Origin: Mycobacterium sp. 852014-52450_SCH5900713
Lineage (GTDB): Bacteria > Actinomycetota > Actinomycetes > Mycobacteriales > Mycobacteriaceae
Reading direction: 5' to 3'
Assembly: GCF_001667075.1 (NCBI RefSeq)
Contig: NZ_LZIL01000034.1
Location: 81,174-145,173 of the forward strand
Length of the DNA: 64,000 bases
Position 1 is the stretch's first letter, and the number at the start of each line of letters is the position of its first letter. This document shows positions 52,242-61,835 of the stretch, piece after piece. Position numbers and translations under genes: made by a program. A model generated the notes under the pieces. It saw only the letters and a list, made by a program, of their open reading frames with translations. It did not search any database and had not been told where the DNA came from.

Positions 52242-54542
52242 ATGGCCTTTCCCATACTGTCGACCTACCGGCTGCAGCTGCGTGGTGAGGCCAGCGGGTT
52301 CGCGTTCACCTTCGCCGACGCGGAAAACCTACTGGACTACCTGGACGAACTCGGGGTCTCGCACCTATACCTGTCCCCGATCATGACCGCCGCCACCGGG
52401 TCGAACCACGGCTACGACGTCACCGACCCGACGACGGTCTCGCCCGAACTCGGCGGCCGAGACGGGCTGGCGCGGCTGTCCGAGGCGGCGCGAGAGCGCG
52501 GCATCGGCCTGATCGTCGACATCGTGCCCAATCACGTGGGGATCGACCAGCCCCAACAGAACGCGTGGTGGTGGGACGTCCTGCGGCACGGCCGTTCGTC
52601 CGACTACGCAACATATTTCGACATCGACTGGGACCTCGACGAGGACGGCCGGATCGTGCTGCCCATCCTGGGTTCCGACGACGACGCCGCCGACTTGCAC
52701 GTCGACGGGGACCTGCTCCGGTTGGGCGACCTGGCGCTGCCGATCGCGCCCGGTTCCGGCGAGGGCACCGGGCCCGAGGTGCACGACCGCCAGCATTACC
52801 GGCTGGTGGGCTGGCGCAACGGCGTCTGCGGCTACCGGCGTTTCTTCTCGATCACCTCGCTGGCCGGACTGCGCCAGGAAGATCGCGGCGTGTTCGACGC
52901 CACCCACGCCGAGGTGGCCCGGTGGGCCGCCGAGGGACTCGTCGACGGCGTGCGCATCGACCACCCCGACGGATTGTCAGACCCCTGCGGCTATTTGGCG
53001 TGGCTGCGCGAATCGGTTGGACCGCAGACGTGGATCGTGATCGAGAAGATCCTCGCGGTCGACGAGGCGCTGGAACCCACCCTGCCCATCGGCGGCACCA
53101 CCGGTTACGACGTGCTGCGGGAGATCGGCGGCGTCTTCGTCGACCCGAATGGCGCCCCGGCCCTGACCGAGCTGGTCGAGTCGGCGGGGCTGGACTACGG
53201 GGCGGCGCCGGAGATGTTGGCGGAACTCAAGATCCGCGCGGCCACCGACACGTTGGCAAGCGAACTGGGGCGGCTGCGCCGCAGCATCGTGGCGGCGGCC
53301 GGCGCCGATCATCCGCAGCTGCCCGCGGCGGTCGCCGCGCTGCTCACCCATATCGGCGTCTACCGCTGCGATTACCCAAGCCTGTCGGCGATCATGCCTA
53401 ACGCGCTGGCCGAAACCCAGTCGGAGTCACCGGAATTGGGGCCCGCGCTGCAGGTGCTCGCGGCGGCGCTGGCCCGCGGCGGCGAACCGGCCACCCGCCT
53501 GCAGCAGCTCTGCGGAGCCGTCACCGCCAAATCCGTCGAGGACTGCTATTTCTACCGCGACGCCCGGCTGGTGTCGCTCAACGAGGTGGGTGGCGAACCG
53601 CATCGTTTTGGCGTCGGCGCGGCGGAGTTCCACCAGAGCGCGGCCGACCGTGCCCGCTTGTGGCCGCAGACGATGACGACCCTGACCACCCACGACACCA
53701 AACGGGGCGAGGACGTGCGCGCCCGGATCGGGGTGCTCTCGCAGGTCCCGTCGCTGTGGGCTGAGTTCGTCGACCGCTGGGAGGCCGACGCGCCCTCCCC
53801 GGATCCGGCGACCGGACAGTTCCTGTGGCAGAACATCTTCGGCGTCTGGCCGGTCAGTGGCGCGGTCAGCCCGGAGCTGCGCGAGCGGTTGCATGGCTAC
53901 GCCGAGAAGGCCATCCGGGAAGCGGCCTGGCACACCTCGTGGAACGATCCGGACGCCGAGTTCGAGGACGCGGTGCACCGATGGCTGGACACCGTGTTCG
54001 ACGGACCGGTGGCCGGTCAGCTGACCAAACTGGTCACCCAGCTCAACCCGCACGCCGCCAGCGACGCGCTGGGCCAGAAGCTCCTGGCCCTGACCGTGCC
54101 CGGGATACCGGACGTCTACCAGGGCACCGAACTCTGGGACGACAGCCTCGTCGACCCGGACAACCGCAGGGCCGTCGACTACACCGCCCGGCGGGCCGCC
54201 CTGAAGGCGTTGGAACACCCCAAGATTCGGGTCGTCACGACGGCGCTTCGGGTGCGACGCTCCCACCCCGACAGCTTCCTGCACGGCGACTACGTCCCTG
54301 TGCTGGCCAGCGGCGACGCGACCGAGCACGTGCTGGCGTTCCGCCGGGGCGACGACGTCCTGGTCGCGGTCACCCGCTGGACCGTGCGGCTGACCGAGTC
54401 CGGCTGGGGCAATACGGTGCTGCCGCTGCCCGAGGGAACGTGGAAGGACACGCTCACGGGGGCCATCGCGGACGGGCCGACCTCGGCGGCGCAATTGTTC
54501 GCCGACCTGCCCGTCGTCTTGCTGGAGCGCCACCATGACTGA
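52242..54542 (+). CDS. treY: maltooligosyltrehalose synthase
   Basis: TreY converts the reducing-end alpha-1,4 bond of maltooligosaccharides to the alpha,alpha-1,1 bond of trehalose. The GH13 motifs are DIVPNHVG, the nucleophile region VDGVRIDHPDG, VIEKILA for the acid and TLTTHDTKRGEDVRAR, typical of TreY. The length of 766 residues matches the family. It follows treX after three bases and overlaps treZ by eight. Confidence 0.97.
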   Translation: MAFPILSTYRLQLRGEASGFAFTFADAENLLDYLDELGVSHLYLSPIMTAATGSNHGYDVTDPTTVSPELGGRDGLARLSEAARERGIGLIVDIVPNHVGIDQPQQNAWWWDVLRHGRSSDYATYFDIDWDLDEDGRIVLPILGSDDDAADLHVDGDLLRLGDLALPIAPGSGEGTGPEVHDRQHYRLVGWRNGVCGYRRFFSITSLAGLRQEDRGVFDATHAEVARWAAEGLVDGVRIDHPDGLSDPCGYLAWLRESVGPQTWIVIEKILAVDEALEPTLPIGGTTGYDVLREIGGVFVDPNGAPALTELVESAGLDYGAAPEMLAELKIRAATDTLASELGRLRRSIVAAAGADHPQLPAAVAALLTHIGVYRCDYPSLSAIMPNALAETQSESPELGPALQVLAAALARGGEPATRLQQLCGAVTAKSVEDCYFYRDARLVSLNEVGGEPHRFGVGAAEFHQSAADRARLWPQTMTTLTTHDTKRGEDVRARIGVLSQVPSLWAEFVDRWEADAPSPDPATGQFLWQNIFGVWPVSGAVSPELRERLHGYAEKAIREAAWHTSWNDPDAEFEDAVHRWLDTVFDGPVAGQLTKLVTQLNPHAASDALGQKLLALTVPGIPDVYQGTELWDDSLVDPDNRRAVDYTARRAALKALEHPKIRVVTTALRVRRSHPDSFLHGDYVPVLASGDATEHVLAFRRGDDVLVAVTRWTVRLTESGWGNTVLPLPEGTWKDTLTGAIADGPTSAAQLFADLPVVLLERHHD

Positions 54543-56268
54543 ATTCCGGGTCTGGGCACCCAAACCGGAGCTGGTCCGGCTCGATGTCGAGGGCCAGGTG
54601 CACGCGATGACGCGCGCGGATGACGGCTGGTGGCACGCGAACGTCGACGCGGCACCGGACGCCCGCTACGGCTTCCTGCTCGACGACGATCCCACTGTGC
54701 TGCCCGACCCGCGCTCGGCCCGGCAGCCCGACGGCGTGCACGCCCGCTCGCAGCTGTGGGACCCGGCCGGCGCTCGTTGGACCGACGGCGACTGGCAAGG
54801 CAGGCCGGTCGAGGGCGCGGTGATCTACGAGATGCACCTGGGTACCTTTACCGGCGCCGGCACCTTTTACTCCGCCATCGACAAGCTCGACTACCTGGTG
54901 GACCTCGGGGTCGACTTCGTCGAGCTGATGCCCGTGAATTCCTTTGCCGGGACGCATGGCTGGGGATACGACGGCGTGCTCTGGTATAGCGTGCACGAGC
55001 CCTACGGCGGTCCCGACGGTTTGGTCCGGTTCGTCGACGCCTGCCACGCGCGCGGCCTGGGGGTACTCATCGACGCGGTGTTCAACCACCTCGGTCCGTC
55101 GGGCAATTACCTGCCCAAATTCGGCCCCTACCTGTCGTCGGCGAGCAACCCGTGGGGCGAAGGCATCAACATCGCCGACGCGGACTCCGACGAGGTGCGC
55201 CGCTATATCATCGGCTGCGCGCTGCGCTGGATGCGTGACTTCCACGCCGACGGCCTGCGCCTGGACGCCGTGCACGCGCTGGTGGACACCACCGCCTTCC
55301 ATATCCTCGAGGAGCTGGCAACCGAAACGGACTGGCTGGCAGACCAATTGGGCCGTCCGCTGTCGCTGATCGCCGAGAGCGACCTCAACGACCCACGATT
55401 GATCACCCCGCGCGACCGCGGCGGTTACGGGCTGACGGCGCAGTGGGCCGACGACATCCACCACGCCATCCACACGGCGGTGTCCGGTGAACGCCAGGGT
55501 TATTACGCGGACTTCGGGTCGCTGGCGACCCTCGCCCAGACGCTGCGGCACGGCTACTTTCACGCCGCCACCTATTCGTCGTTTCGGCACCGCCGGCACG
55601 GACGCCCGCTGGACACGGGTTCCATTCCCGCCACCCGGCTGGTCGCTTACACCTGCACCCATGACCAGGTAGGCAACCGGGCCCTCGGGGACCGCCCGTC
55701 GCAGAACCTGACCGGCGGCCAGCTGGCGATCAAGGCGGCGCTCGTGCTCGGGACACCCTTCACCGCAATGCTTTTCATGGGTGAGGAGTACGCGGCGTCC
55801 ACCCCGTTCCAGTTCTTCAGCTCGCATCCCGAGCCGGAGCTGGCCAAGGCCACCGCGGAAGGGCGCAAGGCGGAGTTCGCCGAACACGGCTGGAACGCCG
55901 ACGACATCCCCGACCCGCAAGACCCGGAGACGTTCCAGCGCTCGAAACTCGACTGGGACGAGGTCGACTCCGGCGAACACGGCCGGTTGCACCGGCTCTA
56001 CCGCGACCTGATCGCGTTGCGGCACAGCGACCCCGACCTGGCCGACGCGTGGCTGGAGCACCTCGCGGTGGACTACGACGAGGAACAACGCTGGATCAGC
56101 GTGTCGCGCGGCCGGCTGCGCATCGTGTGCAACCTCGGCGCCGAGGCGACGAAGGTGCCCGTCGCCGGCGACGTGGTGCTGGCCTGGGGTGATCCCGCGG
56201 TCGATGCCGACAGCACCGTGCTGGACGGCCATTCGTTCGCCATCCTGGCGGTGCGCGAGCGGGCGTAA
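54535..56268 (+). CDS. treZ: maltooligosyltrehalose trehalohydrolase
   Basis: TreZ releases trehalose from the end made by TreY. The 577-residue GH13 enzyme has an N-terminal beta-sandwich (EFRVWAPKPELVRLDV), then VFNHLGPSGNYL, the nucleophile region GLRLDAVHAL, the acid LIAESDLND and CTHDQVGNRALGDR. It completes the OtsAB-independent trehalose route. The ATG lies inside the end of treY, implying coupled translation. Confidence 0.97.
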   Translation: MTEFRVWAPKPELVRLDVEGQVHAMTRADDGWWHANVDAAPDARYGFLLDDDPTVLPDPRSARQPDGVHARSQLWDPAGARWTDGDWQGRPVEGAVIYEMHLGTFTGAGTFYSAIDKLDYLVDLGVDFVELMPVNSFAGTHGWGYDGVLWYSVHEPYGGPDGLVRFVDACHARGLGVLIDAVFNHLGPSGNYLPKFGPYLSSASNPWGEGINIADADSDEVRRYIIGCALRWMRDFHADGLRLDAVHALVDTTAFHILEELATETDWLADQLGRPLSLIAESDLNDPRLITPRDRGGYGLTAQWADDIHHAIHTAVSGERQGYYADFGSLATLAQTLRHGYFHAATYSSFRHRRHGRPLDTGSIPATRLVAYTCTHDQVGNRALGDRPSQNLTGGQLAIKAALVLGTPFTAMLFMGEEYAASTPFQFFSSHPEPELAKATAEGRKAEFAEHGWNADDIPDPQDPETFQRSKLDWDEVDSGEHGRLHRLYRDLIALRHSDPDLADAWLEHLAVDYDEEQRWISVSRGRLRIVCNLGAEATKVPVAGDVVLAWGDPAVDADSTVLDGHSFAILAVRERA

Positions 56269-56319
56269 GCCTGTGGATGACGGTGCGCGGCCGGCCGCGC
56301 GGCCGCCGATGATTCGCCC

Positions 56320-56475
56320 ATGAATGAATCGCTGAGCCGGTGGATCGGCTTGCTCAAGAAGAAGAAGCCGGTGCCGGCTCCGCTCGTCGTGATCGATGAA
56401 ACGCCGCCGGCGCGCAGCGTGGCGCTGTTGTGGACGGGCCCGGGCCTGGGCAGCGCTGGCGGCGAGGGGCGTTGA
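56320..56475 (+). CDS. possible 51-residue protein downstream of treZ
   Basis: A short frame of 51 residues starting MNESLSRWIGLLKKKKPVP has about 85 per cent of codons ending in G or C and fills the gap between treZ and the convergent MocR gene. It has a lysine run (KKKK) near residue 15 and no membrane helix. There is no good ribosome-binding site and no recognised family, so it may be chance. Confidence 0.35.
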   Translation: MNESLSRWIGLLKKKKPVPAPLVVIDETPPARSVALLWTGPGLGSAGGEGR

Positions 56476-56482
56476 CGCCCCG

Positions 56483-57811
56483 CTAGACGCTGGGGCGGCC
56501 CGAGCCGTGCACCGCCTCGGCGATCGCGTCCGCCAGGGGGTCGATCTCGTCGGCTCGTAGGTCGGCGATGGTGACGCGGATGCCCGCCGGCGTGCGGATC
56601 CGGAACCGCGTGCCCGGCGCCGCGGCCCAGCCCGCGCGCAGCAGCCGGGTGATCGCGACCGTCTCGTCGGGCACGGGAATCCATACGTTGAGGCCGGAGC
56701 GCGCGTGGGCGGCGACGTCACGCTGGGCCAGGGCGGCGCAGAGCCGGCGGCGGGAGTCGGCGTATTGCCGCTCGGCCGTGCCGACGAGGCGCGCGGCCGC
56801 CCGGTCCGACCACAGGCTGACGGCCAGATCCTGCAGCAGGTGGCTCACCCAGCCCGGGCCGAGCCGCAGTCGGCCGTGCACGCGCTCGACGGTGCGATGG
56901 TCACCCGCGAGGACGGCCACCCGCAGGTCGGGTCCATAGGCCTTGGACGCGGATCGCACGAATGCCCAATGCTCGGTCACGCCGGCCAGCGTGCGCAGCG
57001 GCGCGCCGGAGATGCCCGCGCAGTGATCGTCTTCGACGAGCAGCAGATCGTCGGCCCGCTGCGCCAACAGTGGCCGTAGCGCGGCGGCGCGATCGGCGGA
57101 CAGCGCCGCACCCGTCGGGTTCTGGGCGCGATTGGTGATGATCAGGCCGCGCACCCCGCGGTCCAGGGTCCGCGCCAGGTCGTCGACCAGTGGCCCGTCG
57201 TCGTCGACCCGGACCGGCTCGGCCGAAAGGCCCAGGGCTGCAAGGAGATCGAGCAGGTTGGCCCAGCCCGGGTCCTCCACCGCGACCCGGTCGCCGGGAC
57301 GCAGATGCGCGGTCAGGACGCGCTCGATTCCATCGAGCGCTCCGCTCGTGACCGCGAGGTGATCGGACGGTACGCCGTCGGCGGACAGCGCGGCCCGCGC
57401 GAACTCCGACAGGGCGGCCGACATGGCCGGCTCGCCGTACAGCACCGGGCGGCCGGCAACCGGACCGGGCAGCGTGGCGCCCGCAAGGGGCAGCAGGGCC
57501 GGGTCCGGGTTACCGGTCGACAGGTCACGCACGCCAGCGGGGACGTCGAGCGCGAGCAGGGAGCGGGGGGTGGTCGCGGGGCGGTGCCGCACCCGGGTAC
57601 CGCGCCGGCCGGCGGTTTCCACGGCCCCGCGATGCCGCAGCAGGCGGTAGGCCGCGGCGGCGGTGTTGGCGTTCACGCCGAGCTGACCGGCCAGGTCGCG
57701 CACGGGCGGCAGCGCATCGCCGGGCGCCAGTGAGCCCGCCGAGATGGCGGCTTCGATGCTGGCGGCTATGGACTCCGCACCCGTTCCGGTTATCCTGCTT
57801 TGTACTGGCAC
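56483..57811 (-). CDS. MocR-type regulator: GntR HTH fused to aminotransferase
   Basis: The first 70 residues form a GntR winged helix (PPVRDLAGQLGVNANTAAAAYRLL). Residues 90-440 are a type I PLP aminotransferase domain with NRAQNPTGA, EDDHCAGI and the PLP lysine in VRSASKAYGPDLR. This is the MocR/PdxR architecture: regulators that sense pyridoxal phosphate or an amino compound. The start is GTG at 57811; CATAAT ends seven bases before it on the minus strand, so the mRNA may be leaderless. It faces a PNPOx-fold gene across direct repeats. Confidence 0.9.
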   Translation of the reverse strand: MPVQSRITGTGAESIAASIEAAISAGSLAPGDALPPVRDLAGQLGVNANTAAAAYRLLRHRGAVETAGRRGTRVRHRPATTPRSLLALDVPAGVRDLSTGNPDPALLPLAGATLPGPVAGRPVLYGEPAMSAALSEFARAALSADGVPSDHLAVTSGALDGIERVLTAHLRPGDRVAVEDPGWANLLDLLAALGLSAEPVRVDDDGPLVDDLARTLDRGVRGLIITNRAQNPTGAALSADRAAALRPLLAQRADDLLLVEDDHCAGISGAPLRTLAGVTEHWAFVRSASKAYGPDLRVAVLAGDHRTVERVHGRLRLGPGWVSHLLQDLAVSLWSDRAAARLVGTAERQYADSRRRLCAALAQRDVAAHARSGLNVWIPVPDETVAITRLLRAGWAAAPGTRFRIRTPAGIRVTIADLRADEIDPLADAIAEAVHGSGRPSV

Positions 57812-57836
57812 ACTATTTATTATGTACTAGAACAAA
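57801..57836. promoter_or_regulatory. direct and inverted repeats between MocR and PNPOx genes
   Basis: TGTACT occurs at 57801-57806 and again at 57823-57828, 22 bp apart, about two helical turns; direct repeats of this kind are typical for MocR regulators. They lie within an imperfect dyad, CTTTGTACTGG and CTAGAACAAAG, whose outer arms CTTTGT/ACAAAG match perfectly. The element covers both divergent promoters. Confidence 0.65.
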
Positions 57837-57846
57837 GGTCTACGCT

Positions 57847-58509
57847 ATGCAAACCGGATACGAGCCGACGCCGCGCACCACGCCCACCCGCTACCGGGAG
57901 CGCGCGCGCTACGACCGGGAAAGCGTGCACCAGATCCTGGACGAGGCGCTGGTCTGCCACCTGGGCTACCTCAGCGCCGGCCGGCCGGTGGTTCTGCCCA
58001 CCACGCATGCCCGCCTGGGCGAGACGCTCTACCTGCACGGGTCCACCGGGAGCGGCCCGCTGCTGGCGGCCCGGGCGGCGCCGTCGGGCCTGCCGGTGTG
58101 CGTCACCGTCACCCTGGTCGACGGGCTGGTGCTGGCCCGTGCCGCCATGCACCATTCGGTGAACTTCCGCTCGGTGGTGGTGCTGGGCGCCGCGCGCGTC
58201 GTCGACGACGAGGCGGAGCAACTGCAGGCGCTCGCCGGCCTGCTCGAGCACATCGCGCCCGGCCGCGCCGCCGATTGCCGAGCCCCGAACGCGCGCGAGC
58301 TGGCCGCCACCGGGGTACTCGCGCTCGACCTCGTGGAGGTATCGGCCAAGGTGCGCACCGGTGCCCCGGTCGACGATCCGGAGGATCACGCGCTGCCGCA
58401 CTGGGCGGGGGTGGTGCCGCTGAGCGTGGCGGCCGGGGAGCCGGTGCCGGCCGGGGATCTGGATCCCGGCACTCCTGTGCCGCCGTATCTCAGCAAGTGC
58501 CTAGCCTGA
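57847..58509 (+). CDS. PNPOx-fold FMN-binding family protein
   Basis: This 220-residue protein belongs to the split-barrel flavin group related to pyridoxamine 5'-phosphate oxidase: LVCHLGYLSAGRPVVLPTTHARLGETLYLHGST is the usual FMN-binding region (two thirds of it conserved in NimA/PNPOx-like proteins) and AAMHHSVNFRSVVVLGAA follows. The reaction is unknown. Its divergence from a MocR regulator suggests a role tied to vitamin B6 or an amine, by analogy only. Confidence 0.85.
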   Translation: MQTGYEPTPRTTPTRYRERARYDRESVHQILDEALVCHLGYLSAGRPVVLPTTHARLGETLYLHGSTGSGPLLAARAAPSGLPVCVTVTLVDGLVLARAAMHHSVNFRSVVVLGAARVVDDEAEQLQALAGLLEHIAPGRAADCRAPNARELAATGVLALDLVEVSAKVRTGAPVDDPEDHALPHWAGVVPLSVAAGEPVPAGDLDPGTPVPPYLSKCLA

Positions 58510-58520
58510 GTCGCGGCTGC

Positions 58521-59441
58521 TCAGAGCTCCGGTTGTCTGGCGCCCACCCGGCCGCGTGCGCGCCGCGAGTTGTCCCACCAGGCTCCGACGAGCACGACGG
58601 TGCCGGCCCAGGCCGTGCCCAGCATCCACCCGGAGAGCACATCGCTGACGTAATGAACTCCCAGATAGACGCGCGAGAACCCGATCAGGAAGACCGAGCC
58701 GATCGCCACGGCCCATACGATCACGCGCCCGGTCCACCACAGGATCAGCCAGCGGGTCAGCATCCACGCGGAGATGACCATGATCGCCGCGGTGCCGGTC
58801 GCGTGTCCGGAGGGAAACGAATACCCGTCCGCGTCGATGAGAGCGAAAGGCAGGGGCGGGCGTTGTCGACCGACCAAGGCTTTGGCGGTGAAGAGCACCA
58901 GCGGAACCGCGCCGCCGCCAACCAGAGCAAGCACCACGGGCCGCCATGACCTGCACCGCCAACCCGCGGCAACGGAAATCGGAAAGGCGAGCGCAGTCAG
59001 AAAAAGCGGTCCGCCCGCGACCGTGATCGCCCGCAGAGCGGCGGTCAGCCACAGGTCACGGTGGGCCGCAAGCCACCGAGTCACCGGTTGGTCGATCCCG
59101 GCGATGCCGTCGCCCTCGAGCACGTCCTCGAGCACTTCGGTGAAGCCGACCGCCAACGCCACCACCACGACCAGTCCGAGCAGCAACGCGACACCGGCGA
59201 CCTCGCCCGTCGGCCACCGACGCGCCGGCATCCACCCCCGGTCGCTGATCCGGTCACGGACCCAGGTCAGCGTTTTGTCGATTACGGCCGAGTTGGACAC
59301 CCGCCCTGCGAGCGTCCGTAACCGGGGTCCGTGCCGAGCGACCCAAATCGCCGCCCATGCAAGCAATATGAGCGACGCAATGACGCCCGCGCTGACCAGG
59401 CCGAATCCGCCAGTGCCGGGTCCATACTGCGAGTTACGCAT
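58521..59441 (-). CDS. PAP2-family membrane phosphatase
   Basis: The 306-residue protein has an N-terminal membrane anchor, a loop with LEGDGIAGIDQPVTRWLAAHR and a PAP2 domain with the three catalytic motifs: KALVGRQRPP, PSGHATG and SRVYLGVHYVSDV. It should dephosphorylate a lipid phosphate such as phosphatidate or a polyprenyl diphosphate on the outer face of the membrane. ATG at 59441 precedes the first helix. It begins 13 bases after ilvA ends on the same strand. Confidence 0.88.
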   Translation of the reverse strand: MRNSQYGPGTGGFGLVSAGVIASLILLAWAAIWVARHGPRLRTLAGRVSNSAVIDKTLTWVRDRISDRGWMPARRWPTGEVAGVALLLGLVVVVALAVGFTEVLEDVLEGDGIAGIDQPVTRWLAAHRDLWLTAALRAITVAGGPLFLTALAFPISVAAGWRCRSWRPVVLALVGGGAVPLVLFTAKALVGRQRPPLPFALIDADGYSFPSGHATGTAAIMVISAWMLTRWLILWWTGRVIVWAVAIGSVFLIGFSRVYLGVHYVSDVLSGWMLGTAWAGTVVLVGAWWDNSRRARGRVGARQPEL

Positions 59442-59454
59442 CGCCGCGCTGAGT

Positions 59455-60738
59455 CTAGAACAGCAGGTAGCGGTAGGCCGGTGAGCCGGGCTCGAGGCGT
59501 TCGACGTGCAGCTCCGTCGCCCGCATCCGCGCCAGCAAACCGTCCAGATCTGCCGACGAGGCCAACTGGATGCCCACGAGCGCCTCGCCGGTCTCGCGGT
59601 TGTTGCGCTTGATGTACTCGAACAGGGTGATGTCGTCGTCGGGCCCCAGCACCTCGTCGAGGAACCGGCGCAACGCACCCGGTTCCTGCGGGAAGTCCAC
59701 CAGGAAGTAGTGCTTGAGGCCGAGGTGGACCAGCGAGCGTTCCAGCACCTCGCCGTAGCGCGACACGTCGTTGTTGCCGCCCGAGATGAGGCACACCACC
59801 GTGGAGCCGGGCTCGACGTCGGCCTCCAGCAGCCCCGCGACCGACAGCGCGCCCGCCGGCTCGGCGATGATGCCCTCGTTCTGATAGAGGTCCAGCATCG
59901 CGGTGCACACCGCCCCCTCGTCGATCGTGGTGATCGACACCATGTCGCCCGCGGCGGCCAGCGCGGCGTAGGTCAGCGTGCCCGCGCGGCGCACCGCCGC
60001 GCCGTCGACGAACTGGTCGACGTGGTCCAGTGTCACGGGCGCGCCGGCGGCCAGTGCGGCCATCATCGCCGCGGCCCCGGCCGGTTCGACGCCCAGCACC
60101 GACGTGTTCGTCGTCCGCTCGGCCAGGTAGGTGGTGATGCCGGCGATGCAGCCGCCACCGCCCACGGGGACCACCACCAGGTCCGGCTCGTCGTCCAATT
60201 GGTCCAGCACCTCGACGGCGATGGTGCCCTGACCGGCCATGGTGCGCGGGTCGTCATAAGGCGGCACCAGCGTGGCGCCGGTGCGTTCGACGTCGGCCAG
60301 CGCGGCGTCGGCGGCCAGGTCATAGGTGGTTCCACCCACGATCAGCTCGATGAAATCACCGCCGTGGTAGCGGATGCGGTCCCGCTTTTGCTGGGGGGTC
60401 TTGGCGGGCACGTAGACGCGGCCGTGCACCCCCAGCGTCCGGCACGCGTAGGCGAAGCCCTGTGCGTGATTGCCCGCCGACGAGCACACCACGCCCGCGG
60501 CCAGCTCCCCGTCGGACAACTGCACCAGCAGGTTGTAGGCCCCGCGCAGCTTGTAGGAACGCACTACCTGCAGGTCTTCGCGCTTGAGGTAGACGTGCGC
60601 GCCGGTGATCGCCGACAACCGGTCGCTGTACTGCAGCGGGGTCGGCGTGACCACCGCGGCGATCCGCTTGGCCGCGCCGTCGATGTCAGCCGCGCACAGC
60701 GGCGCGACGCTCGGGTGATGGCTCAGTTCGGCGGACAC
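59455..60738 (-). CDS. ilvA: threonine dehydratase
   Basis: IlvA deaminates threonine to 2-oxobutanoate, the entry to isoleucine synthesis. The PLP lysine lies in VVRSYKLRGAYN, the glycine loop is VPVGGGGCIAG and SSAGNHAQGFAY is conserved. After residue 330 a regulatory ACT-like domain follows (HYFLVDFPQEPGALRRF), as in the biosynthetic, feedback-inhibited form. The 427-residue length matches Rv1559. Confidence 0.97.
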   Translation of the reverse strand: MSAELSHHPSVAPLCAADIDGAAKRIAAVVTPTPLQYSDRLSAITGAHVYLKREDLQVVRSYKLRGAYNLLVQLSDGELAAGVVCSSAGNHAQGFAYACRTLGVHGRVYVPAKTPQQKRDRIRYHGGDFIELIVGGTTYDLAADAALADVERTGATLVPPYDDPRTMAGQGTIAVEVLDQLDDEPDLVVVPVGGGGCIAGITTYLAERTTNTSVLGVEPAGAAAMMAALAAGAPVTLDHVDQFVDGAAVRRAGTLTYAALAAAGDMVSITTIDEGAVCTAMLDLYQNEGIIAEPAGALSVAGLLEADVEPGSTVVCLISGGNNDVSRYGEVLERSLVHLGLKHYFLVDFPQEPGALRRFLDEVLGPDDDITLFEYIKRNNRETGEALVGIQLASSADLDGLLARMRATELHVERLEPGSPAYRYLLF

Positions 60739-60776
60739 TGATCAATGGTGCCATGGCAGCCGATCAACTCCGGAAT

Positions 60777-61214
60777 TCAGCCGACCGGGGTCAGCACGAA
60801 CACCGGGATCTGGCGGTCCGTTTTCTTCTGGTATTCGGCGTAGTCCGGCCAGGCCTCGACGGCGCGCTCCCACCAGACCGCCTTCTCGTCGCCGAACACC
60901 TCGCGGGCGTCGTATTCGCGGGTGGTGCCGCCGTCCTGCAGCTCGACCCGGGGATTCTTGACGACGTTGTGGTACCAGACGGGGTGCTTCGGGGCCCCAC
61001 CGAGTGAGGCGACGATCGCGTACTCGCCGTCGTGCTCGACCCGCATCAGTGGGGTCTTGCGCAGCTTGCCCGTCTTGGCCCCGACGGTGGTCAGCACGAT
61101 GATGGGTTTCCCCTTCATATCGGTGGCTTCGGTCCCGCCCGACTGCTCGTACTTCTCGGCCTGTTCGCGGGCCCAATCCCATGGGCTCGGCTCGTATTCC
61201 CCAGAAAGTGGCAT
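60777..61214 (-). CDS. Ddn-family F420-dependent nitroreductase-like protein
   Basis: The 145-residue split-barrel protein carries typical Ddn-family segments: [34 protein letters not shown] (in pieces), [12 protein letters not shown], and the C-terminal [14 protein letters not shown]. It corresponds to Rv1558. Members bind F420H2 and reduce quinones or nitroimidazoles. It is followed upstream on the same strand by ilvA and preceded by a MarR gene. Confidence 0.92.
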   Translation of the reverse strand: MPLSGEYEPSPWDWAREQAEKYEQSGGTEATDMKGKPIIVLTTVGAKTGKLRKTPLMRVEHDGEYAIVASLGGAPKHPVWYHNVVKNPRVELQDGGTTREYDAREVFGDEKAVWWERAVEAWPDYAEYQKKTDRQIPVFVLTPVG

Positions 61215-61253
61215 GCCCCAACTCTATGCCGGGTGCAAACCTGCGAGGCCGGG

Positions 61254-61736
61254 CTATGAGGGCTCGCCGTCGGCAGGCGGGTCGTCGTCTTTGGCCAGGT
61301 GGCGGAGGACCCTTTCGTTGAGGGCGGCGAGCATGTCGAGCTCAGCCGGGGTGAGCAGGTCGATGAAGTTCCGGCGGACGTCCTCCACGTGCCCCGGCGC
61401 CGCCTTCTCAATGGCGGCGCGGCCGGCCGGCAGCAGGCAGACCATGGTGCTGCGGGCGTCGTCGGGGTTGGGCTCCCGACAGATCAGCCCGTCCTTCTGC
61501 ATCCGTTTCACCTGATGGGAGACGCGACTCTTCTCCCAGCCCAGTGTGTTGCACAGGTCGCGGGCGGGCATGCGATCCCCGTCGTGAGCCGACAGCACCG
61601 CCAGGACCTCGTAGTCGGCCCCCGATAGGCCCGATTCCTGCAGGCCCCGGTTCAGGTGCACGTCGAGCTGATGATGCGCATGCTGGAATGCCCGCCAGGC
61701 GCGGTCTTCGCGAGGGGTCAGCCAGTTCGGTTCCAT
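61254..61736 (-). CDS. MarR-family transcriptional regulator
   Basis: The 160-residue protein has the MarR winged-helix layout: a first dimerisation helix, then SGADYEVLAVLSAH, the recognition region RDLCNTLGWEKSRVSHQVKRM and the wing DGLICREPNPDDARST. GGAGG lies just before the ATG. It is divergent from an F420-type reductase gene over a spacer with nested inverted repeats, so it may control that gene and itself. Confidence 0.93.
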   Translation of the reverse strand: MEPNWLTPREDRAWRAFQHAHHQLDVHLNRGLQESGLSGADYEVLAVLSAHDGDRMPARDLCNTLGWEKSRVSHQVKRMQKDGLICREPNPDDARSTMVCLLPAGRAAIEKAAPGHVEDVRRNFIDLLTPAELDMLAALNERVLRHLAKDDDPPADGEPS

Positions 61737-61759
61737 TAGCCTCCATGCTATCGCGAATT

Positions 61760-61802
61760 GGTTGACGCGTCATCAAACGGACCTAAGGTGGACGAGTCAA
61801 CC
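61760..61802. promoter_or_regulatory. candidate MarR operator region
   Basis: GGTTGAC at 61760-61766 and GTCAACC at 61796-61802 form a long-spaced inverted repeat, and TGACGCGTCA at 61763-61772 is a perfect 10-bp palindrome. They lie between the divergent MarR and reductase genes, where a MarR dimer would be expected to bind. Confidence 0.5.
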
Positions 61803-61835
61803 TTTTTCGTTCGTTATTCAAAGACGGGACACCTC

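Noticed and set aside
54454..56721. 755-codon minus-strand frame opposite treZ
   Set aside because: Arg/Gly/His-rich translation with no motifs; treZ on the other strand has complete GH13 motifs.
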